Of a DNA stretch of 11,370 nt, positions 7,503-11,370 are shown one piece after another. Position numbers and translations under genes: made by a program. Below the pieces are notes generated by a model. The model was not told the origin of the DNA. It did not search any database and saw nothing but the letters and a program-made list of their open reading frames with translations. The DNA is taken from positions 1 through 11,370 of the forward strand of contig CAZDHT010000179.1 in assembly GCA_964505325.1 (NCBI GenBank), given 5' to 3'. Positions within the stretch are counted from its first letter, which is position 1; the number at the start of each line of letters is the position of its first letter. This DNA comes from CAZDHT01 sp964505325 (lineage in GTDB: Bacteria; Planctomycetota; PUPC01).

Positions 7503-8420
7503 ATGAACTCCGACCGCACCCGCATCTTGATCATCCGGCCCGGCGCTCTGGGCGACACCGTGGTCACCGAGCCGGCGGTGGCGGCAATCCGCGCCCGCCA
7601 CCCGCGGGCGCACATCGAACTCGCCGGCCGGACGGATTACCTGCCGCTGCTGGTCGGTCCGGGCCTGGCCGATGCCTGCGTGTCCACCGACTCGGCGGCG
7701 TTCACGTCGCTGTTCGGGCCCGGCCGCCTGGAGCTTCCGAGGTCCGACCTCGTTCTCGCCTATCTGCCCGACCCGGACGGGGCTTTGAGCGCCAGACTCA
7801 ATGCGCACGCCGGAAAAGCCGTCGTATCTGATCCGAGGCCGGACGAGGGCAAGACGACTCACATCGTTGATCACCTCCTGGCCCCGCTCGGCCGGCTCGA
7901 TGTCCCCGCTGTGAGGGACTGTCCCCGTCTCCCGTGCAGGCACGAGTGGTCAGACGCCGCCCGCGCCGTCTGCCCGCCGTTGCAGGATGGCGTCGATTAC
8001 GCGGTGATTCATCCCGGGAGCGGCGGGCGCCACAAGCTCTGGCCGGCGGCGAGTTGGGCGGCCGTGATCGAGGCGCTCCACCCGCTCACGTTCGTGCTGA
8101 CGTGCGGGCCTGCCGATGCAGAGGTCGTGGACGATCTCTTGGCACACATGACGCATCGCTCCCGCGGCCGTGTGCTGAAGAACCAGCCGGCGACGACTGT
8201 TGCCGGCGTCCTTGCCGGGGCGAGAGCCTACGTCGGCTGCGACTCGGGCGTGACCCATCTCGCCGCCGCCCTCGGCGTACGGACCGTTGCCGTCTTCGGC
8301 CCGACCGATCCGCGTATCTGGGCGCCGCGCGGGAAGTCGGTGCGAGTCCTCGCCGGATCGCGCGCGTCGACCGCTTCGGTAACCCCGTCCGCGGTGCTGG
8401 ACGCATTGGATGCCTCGTGA
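7503..8420 (+). CDS. Glycosyltransferase family 9 (heptosyltransferase-like)
   Basis: 305 residues. The N-terminus RILIIRPGALGDTVVTEPAV is the classic GT9/heptosyltransferase opening (PF01075 family). The second half has VIHPGSGGRHKLWP and then the nucleotide-sugar-binding signature YVGCDSGVTHLAAALGVRT followed by AVFGPTDPRIW. Such enzymes transfer heptose or a related sugar from an ADP-activated donor to lipopolysaccharide core or other surface glycans at the cytoplasmic face; the actual sugar cannot be told from sequence. The ATG at 7503 places the conserved motif at the usual distance. A TTG at 7479 would add eight residues and is less likely. No clear Shine-Dalgarno is seen. It is slightly shorter than typical members (about 330-350). 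It starts 33 bp after the glycosidase and is probably in the same operon. The stop is followed within 8 bp by the large inverted repeat at 8428. Confidence 0.9.
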   Translation: MNSDRTRILIIRPGALGDTVVTEPAVAAIRARHPRAHIELAGRTDYLPLLVGPGLADACVSTDSAAFTSLFGPGRLELPRSDLVLAYLPDPDGALSARLNAHAGKAVVSDPRPDEGKTTHIVDHLLAPLGRLDVPAVRDCPRLPCRHEWSDAARAVCPPLQDGVDYAVIHPGSGGRHKLWPAASWAAVIEALHPLTFVLTCGPADAEVVDDLLAHMTHRSRGRVLKNQPATTVAGVLAGARAYVGCDSGVTHLAAALGVRTVAVFGPTDPRIWAPRGKSVRVLAGSRASTASVTPSAVLDALDAS

Positions 8421-8427
8421 CGAATCC

Positions 8428-8477
8428 GAAACGTAACGCGTCAGCCATCTGGGATGTCCGGTGTACGCCCTTCCGGG
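8428..8477 (+). repeat. Left arm of 50-bp inverted repeat flanking the group II intron
   Basis: This 50-bp segment matches the reverse complement of 9389-9438 at 46 of 50 positions. A 23-bp core (ATCTGGGATGTCCGGTGTAC plus GCC) is identical. The arm begins 8 bp after the stop of the glycosyltransferase gene and ends at the predicted 3' splice boundary of the intron. Similarity continues weakly outward, since both sides have GAATCCGAAAC-like sequence. Confidence 0.8.
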
Positions 8478-8523
8478 ATAGGGGCAGGAAGAGCCGGCTG
8501 AGTTCCCGGCCCCTCCCCCCTCC

Positions 8524-8595
8524 GAACCGTGCGTGCCGTTCGACGTTGCTCACGGCCCTGAGCTTGCCGAAGGGCGGGTCTCCCGCACACGGCTC
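8524..8595 (-). ncRNA. Group II intron domain V, interrupted by a ~38-nt insertion
   Basis: On the minus strand, GAGCCGTGTGCGGGA (8595-8581) and GCACGCACGGTTC (8536-8524) are the two strands of the conserved domain V hairpin, which is normally about 34 nt with a GAAA-type loop. Here they are 72 nt in all. GAGACCCGC follows the 5' strand, and then about 38 extra bases (8537-8574) separate it from the 3' strand. The extra sequence contains CCTTCGGCAAGCTCAGG, which resembles a small dispersed repeat common in uncultured bacterial genomes. Domain V holds the catalytic metal-binding site, so the insertion probably weakens or abolishes splicing unless it merely extends the loop. Confidence 0.7.
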
Positions 8596-8608
8596 TCCGG
8601 CCGGTGGT

Positions 8609-8830
8609 TCACCTCCGTGAGGACTGACTGGCCGCCGCACAGGCTGCGACAAGGGAGAACAACCCATGCTCGGCAAAGCAGGCGCCTTTCACTCCGTCTT
8701 CCAGAGCCGCCAGCATACGCTCTGTCCAGACCGCCGGTTCGGCCCACTCCCAGCGGGCGCGGACCTCTCCGACTGGCACAGCCCCTGCGGGCACTCGCAT
8801 CGGTTCGCGTTCCGACTGTCCGTCCGTCAC
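8609..8830 (-). pseudogene. Group II intron reverse transcriptase/maturase stub, core deleted
   Basis: 73 codons from a GTG at 8830, with AGGAAGG a few bases upstream. An alternative ATG is at 8800. Residues 33-49 (VWTERMLAALEDGVKG) resemble the N-terminus of intron-encoded proteins, normally followed by the WFSLxDKVY reverse transcriptase start. From residue 50 on, FAEHGLFSLVAACAAASQ followed by SSRR and a stop resembles the extreme C-terminus. This fits its place, since the stop lies 13 bases before domain V. All seven reverse transcriptase blocks, including YADD, the maturase X domain and any endonuclease are missing. Full-length relatives have about 420-600 residues. The deletion joint is near 8682 and is in frame. 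Confidence 0.65.
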
Positions 8831-8961
8831 GCATCCGCCTTCCTGCGTCCCTTCGCTCCGTACCCGTTACGGCACTTCATCGCTACTGTGGGCGGCCTCT
8901 GACTCCTGCCCGGCTCTCCATCGCCGGACGGGTCTCCCGCTTCACGTGCACGGCCTTCCGA

Positions 8962-8981
8962 CCTGCCTACCGTCAGGCAGG
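8962..8981. repeat. Small CCTGCCT/AGGCAGG palindrome inside the intron
   Basis: CCTGCCT (8962-8968) and AGGCAGG (8975-8981) form 7-bp arms around a 6-base loop. It is one of three related GGCAGGC palindromes in the intron; the others are at 9144-9168 and 9203-9216. They look like small insertions rather than conserved intron structure. Confidence 0.5.
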
Positions 8982-9143
8982 CCATTCCGCCTCCAACCAC
9001 CGTGCGGTCCCCCCGCCGTCGCTTTCACACGCTACCCCTCAGCGCGACGGGCTTCCCACCGGCGGACTGCCCGCCGACCGGTCTGGGCTTCGCCATTCCC
9101 TAGCGGGCTCGCCGACACCGCCCGGCCGAATCGAGTTCGTCAT

Positions 9144-9168
9144 CCTGCCTGCCTGGCGGGCAGACAGG
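9144..9168. repeat. CCTGCCTGCC/GGCAGACAGG palindrome inside the intron
   Basis: The arms at 9144-9153 and 9159-9168 match at 9 of 10 positions, with a TGGCG loop. It belongs to the same small palindrome family as 8962-8981 and 9203-9216 (CTGCC/GGCAG, loop GCCA). Confidence 0.5.
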
Positions 9169-9323
9169 CGGACCGGTCATTCACCTCCTGCTGCTTCCCT
9201 GGCTGCCGCCAGGCAGGCCACCCCGCCTCGCGGCGACGCAGTTGCAGTCGGTTACAGGCCGGAGAGCGCATACCTGGAGAGGACTCTCACCTTTCCGGCC
9301 ATGCACGCTCGCAGGCGCACTAA

Positions 9324-9344
9324 GCCGGGGCGGCCCGCCCCGGC
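9324..9344. repeat. Strong GC hairpin directly upstream of the intron 5' end
   Basis: GCCGGGGCG (9324-9332) and CGCCCCGGC (9336-9344) form a perfect 9-bp stem with a GCC loop. On the minus strand it is followed by TTA and then the intron's GTGCG. A hairpin immediately 5' of the insertion point is the usual target of class C group II introns, which favour terminator-like stem-loops. Confidence 0.7.
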
Positions 9345-9388
9345 GCGCGTACAGGCAAAAGCGCGCCGCTTTCGGCGAAACCGGCGTA

Positions 9389-9438
9389 CCCGGAAAGGCG
9401 TACACCGGACATCCCAGATAGCTGAAGTGTTACGTTTC
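9389..9438 (-). repeat. Right arm of 50-bp inverted repeat flanking the group II intron
   Basis: Reverse complement of 8428-8477 with four mismatches. Between this arm and the intron 5' end lies about 70 bp of GC-rich hairpin sequence that has no counterpart on the left side, where the arm abuts the 3' splice boundary. This asymmetry suggests the intron entered near the inner edge of one arm of an existing palindromic element. Confidence 0.8.
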
Positions 9439-9512
9439 AGGTTTCGGATTTCGTGCTTTCGCACTTTGCGCACCGAACGACTTTTCCTTCAATTACCCGA
9501 CACTCAATAGAG

Positions 9513-9531
9513 AAAAGCGGGGCACAGCCCC
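9513..9531 (-). terminator. Possible intrinsic terminator of the coiled-coil protein gene
   Basis: On the minus strand GGGGC-TGT-GCCCC is followed by GCTTTTC, about 90 bp past the stop at 9618. The stem is only 5 bp. A competing stem GCCCC-GTT-GGGGC (9539-9527) shares one arm, so the call is weak. Confidence 0.35.
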
Positions 9532-9617
9532 AACGGGGCGGGTGGCGGCTGCGTCGAAAGCAGCAGACGCCGCCTTGCGTCATTCCGTCATCCGAAATCC
9601 GGATTCCGCAATTGGTA

Positions 9618-11370
9618 TTACTGTTTGTGCTGCGAGATGGACTTGAAGTAGTCCTTGAGGAGTTGCTCGTAGCCGCGAGGGGTGCCGCCCTGCGTCGCGT
9701 CCAGGATCTCGTCCTGCAGGTACTTGGGCAGCGAGCTGGAGTAGTCCTTGTTGATTCGGACCTGCTCGTTGAGGAACGTCCGCGTCCCCTTGAGGTTTTT
9801 GAGGATGATGGGGCGTCGCCGAAGCACGCTCTGGTAGCGGCCGTCTTCCAGGTCCGCCTCTGCCAGCTTCATCTCCTTGACCGTTTCCTCGAACGTGGTC
9901 GGCCAGCGCATCACTTTGAACTGGGCGTTGATCTTCTCCGCCTTGTTGCGCAGCTCGGCCTGTTTGATCGCCGCGTTCTTGAGCTTGGCCTTGACCTGCG
10001 GCGGGACCGGGCCCTCGAGGCCGCCGGCGCCCGCGCCGCTGGCCTTGCCGCCGCCGGTCGATCCGCCGGCCGGGTCCTTGCTGGTGTCGTTGATCTGTCC
10101 CTTTTCGTACGGGTCCGGGGTCAGGCGGGTGGGGGTCTTGCGTCCGCCCTTGCCGGTTGCGTTCTCTTCGACGAACTCGCCGGCTGACTTGCCGGACCGG
10201 CCCTCGCCGGATCGCCCGCCGATCTCGCTCTTGTTGGGGAGCCGGTTGCCGGTGACGCCCTGGGCGCTCATGTTGCTGATGGGGCCGTCCATGGCGTCCC
10301 AGCCGGCGCCCTTGTCCAGGCTGTCCGCATAGCCCGCGGTGGCGTCCTCCACCTCCTGCATCAGGTCTTCTTCGTCCTCCATCAGCTCGCCGACGAGGTC
10401 CTCGAGTTCCTTGGGCAGCTCGGCCATCGGCGCCTCGGCGTCGCCCAGCGTCTCCTCCATCTTCCACTTGTCACGGTCGGGCTCGTCGGGCAGCCACTTC
10501 TCGATGTGCGTCTCGAGCGTCTTGGCCAGCTCCAGGCCGTTGTCCTCGATGGCGGTGGCGATCTCTTTCGCTTTCTTCGCCAGCGCGTCCTTGGCCATCT
10601 GCACTTCGCTCTGGACCTCGAGCAGCTCCTTCAGCAGCGTCGAGTTCGCCAGGTCCTGCTCGGGCAGCTTGCTCAGGTCGTGGTGCTTTTCGATGAGGAA
10701 CTGCGACCACTTGTCCTCGATCGCCGCCAGTTCCTTCAGCTTCTTGTCGTCCTCCTTGGTGAAGTCGTCCACGTTCTTCTGGGCAAGCTCCTGCGTGGCG
10801 TCGATGACCTTCTTCTGCTCGTCGATGAAGTCCTTCAGGCCGCGTTCGAGCTCCTTGAGCTTTTCCTTCGTATCGTCGGACAGGTCCACCCCCTCGTCCT
10901 CGTCCGCTTCCTTCTTGGCCTGTTCCTCCAGCTTCGGCAGCACGCTGAGGATCCTGCTGAGGGAGGCAATGATCTTGTCGACGTCCTGTTCGAACTCCGG
11001 CAGCGCCTTCTTCTTGTGGGCCGGCGCCGCCACCTTCTGTATGATCTCCGCCTGCTTGACGGCGGCGGCCATCTCGTTGGCGGCCAGAGCGTACAGCACC
11101 TCCTTGATGCGGCGCACGTTGTGGTCGGTCGGCTTGATGTCGCCGGCGATCCGCAGGACTTCGAGCCGCGCGTTCGACTGGTCCTGGAGCACCGTCCGGG
11201 TCAGGGCCGCAAACTGTGCAACGTCGTCAAGCTTTGCCATCGCCGTCGCAGTCTTGCGGATGTCGATCTCCTGGTCGAGCACCTTCCGAAGACGCTCCTG
11301 CCAGTTCTTGATGTTCTTGATCTTTTCCTCGGCGACCTTTTTCCTGTCGAGGATCTTGATCAAGTATGGC
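9618..11370 (-). CDS. Long hydrophilic coiled-coil protein of planctomycete type (5' end outside window)
   Basis: The reading frame is open to the window edge, where the last codons before the first possible start (TTG at 11363) read PY. The true start is therefore probably outside, and at least 581 residues are present. About residues 1-300 are rich in Lys, Glu and Leu and should form long helices and coiled coils. Residues 315-345 are very acidic (EDLVGELMEDEEDLMQEVED). Residues ~346-455 are a Gly/Ser/Thr-rich, disordered-looking block with DKGAGWDAMDGPISNMSAQG, GRSGEGRSGKSAGEF and TPTRLTPDP. Residues 456-581 are again helical, starting at LEGPVPP. I recall this central block as strongly conserved in uncharacterised planctomycete proteins, often in large gene clusters with other coiled-coil proteins, but I cannot name a family or function. 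No membrane segment is seen in the visible part. It is transcribed towards the intron region. Confidence 0.8.
   Translation of the reverse strand, partial: PYLIKILDRKKVAEEKIKNIKNWQERLRKVLDQEIDIRKTATAMAKLDDVAQFAALTRTVLQDQSNARLEVLRIAGDIKPTDHNVRRIKEVLYALAANEMAAAVKQAEIIQKVAAPAHKKKALPEFEQDVDKIIASLSRILSVLPKLEEQAKKEADEDEGVDLSDDTKEKLKELERGLKDFIDEQKKVIDATQELAQKNVDDFTKEDDKKLKELAAIEDKWSQFLIEKHHDLSKLPEQDLANSTLLKELLEVQSEVQMAKDALAKKAKEIATAIEDNGLELAKTLETHIEKWLPDEPDRDKWKMEETLGDAEAPMAELPKELEDLVGELMEDEEDLMQEVEDATAGYADSLDKGAGWDAMDGPISNMSAQGVTGNRLPNKSEIGGRSGEGRSGKSAGEFVEENATGKGGRKTPTRLTPDPYEKGQINDTSKDPAGGSTGGGKASGAGAGGLEGPVPPQVKAKLKNAAIKQAELRNKAEKINAQFKVMRWPTTFEETVKEMKLAEADLEDGRYQSVLRRRPIILKNLKGTRTFLNEQVRINKDYSSSLPKYLQDEILDATQGGTPRGYEQLLKDYFKSISQHKQ

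Larger units (their letters stand above)
8478..9320 (-). mobile_element. Degenerate group II intron (about 843 nt), ORF-deleted
   Basis: Read on the minus strand, the element opens with GTGCGCCTGC (9320-9311), the typical group II 5' end. Domain I-like sequence follows, with GGTGAGAGTCC and nested complementary stretches (GGCCGG...CCGGCC) at about 9254-9300. Near the other end lie an interrupted domain V (8524-8595) and a domain VI-like stem closed by GGGGC/GCCCC and ending CCTAT at 8478. Between them is only a 73-codon reverse-transcriptase stub (8609-8830), so it cannot move by itself and would need a related intron's protein to splice or move. The boundaries are assigned by motif and could shift by a few bases. 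Class C affinity is suggested by the hairpin immediately upstream of the 5' splice site, but the short remaining protein cannot confirm the class. Confidence 0.75.

Noticed and set aside
3735..7943. 1402-codon open frame on the minus strand opposite the glycosidase and the start of the glycosyltransferase
   Set aside because: It spans two well-supported genes on the other strand, crosses their boundary, and its translation is Arg/Pro/His-rich low complexity. Open antisense frames of this length are a known by-product of high GC codon use.
8533..9510. 325-codon plus-strand frame
   Set aside because: It runs antisense to the group II intron and through its right flanking arm; composition is Arg/Pro/Ser-rich and no family is recognisable.

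Overview
The window looks like chromosomal DNA from a GC-rich, uncultured-type bacterium, most likely a planctomycete. The reasons are a coiled-coil protein at the right edge whose glycine-rich central block I associate with conserved planctomycete proteins, a very large secreted DUF5060/GH-A-type glycosidase, several genes without a clear Shine-Dalgarno site, and intergenic DNA packed with small palindromic repeats. Family assignments rest on motif recognition by eye; no search was run.

Layout. Positions 1-917 hold no convincing gene. This stretch is a patchwork of short repeats: a 54-nt repeat able to fold into a three-way junction, several copies of a GGGACAGTCACCG-like motif, and a 9-bp tandem repeat. 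Positions 918-2066 (minus strand) carry a two-transmembrane protein of unknown function. Just upstream of it is a 94-codon remnant of a DNA methyltransferase that keeps both ends of the enzyme but has lost its catalytic core. Positions 2067-2532 are again repeat-rich: a second 54-nt three-way-junction repeat, then a 231-bp MITE-like segment bounded by 19-bp inverted repeats and containing a perfect 28-bp palindrome.

Positions 2533-8420 (plus strand) form a three-gene cluster: a secreted beta-sandwich/SGNH-like protein, a 1249-residue secreted glycoside hydrolase-like protein, and a GT9 (heptosyltransferase-like) glycosyltransferase. The first two overlap by one base (TGATG); the third starts 33 bp after the second. 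Together they suggest a surface or exported polysaccharide locus, with one cytoplasmic transferase and two exported proteins. The large protein is an internal duplication in which only the second copy keeps the catalytic glutamates.

Positions 8421-9617 hold no intact gene. They contain an ~840-nt degenerate group II intron on the minus strand, with 5' GTGCG, domain V and a domain VI-like stem. Its reverse transcriptase has been reduced to a 73-codon stub and its domain V is interrupted by an insertion. The intron sits inside a pair of 50-bp inverted repeats. Positions 9618-11370 (minus strand) are the 3' part of a long hydrophilic coiled-coil protein that runs off the window.

The most notable points are two independent genes reduced to fused N- and C-terminal stubs, the intron nested in a large inverted repeat, the two 54-nt repeats with the same fold but different sequence, and the duplicated glycosidase with a dead first copy.
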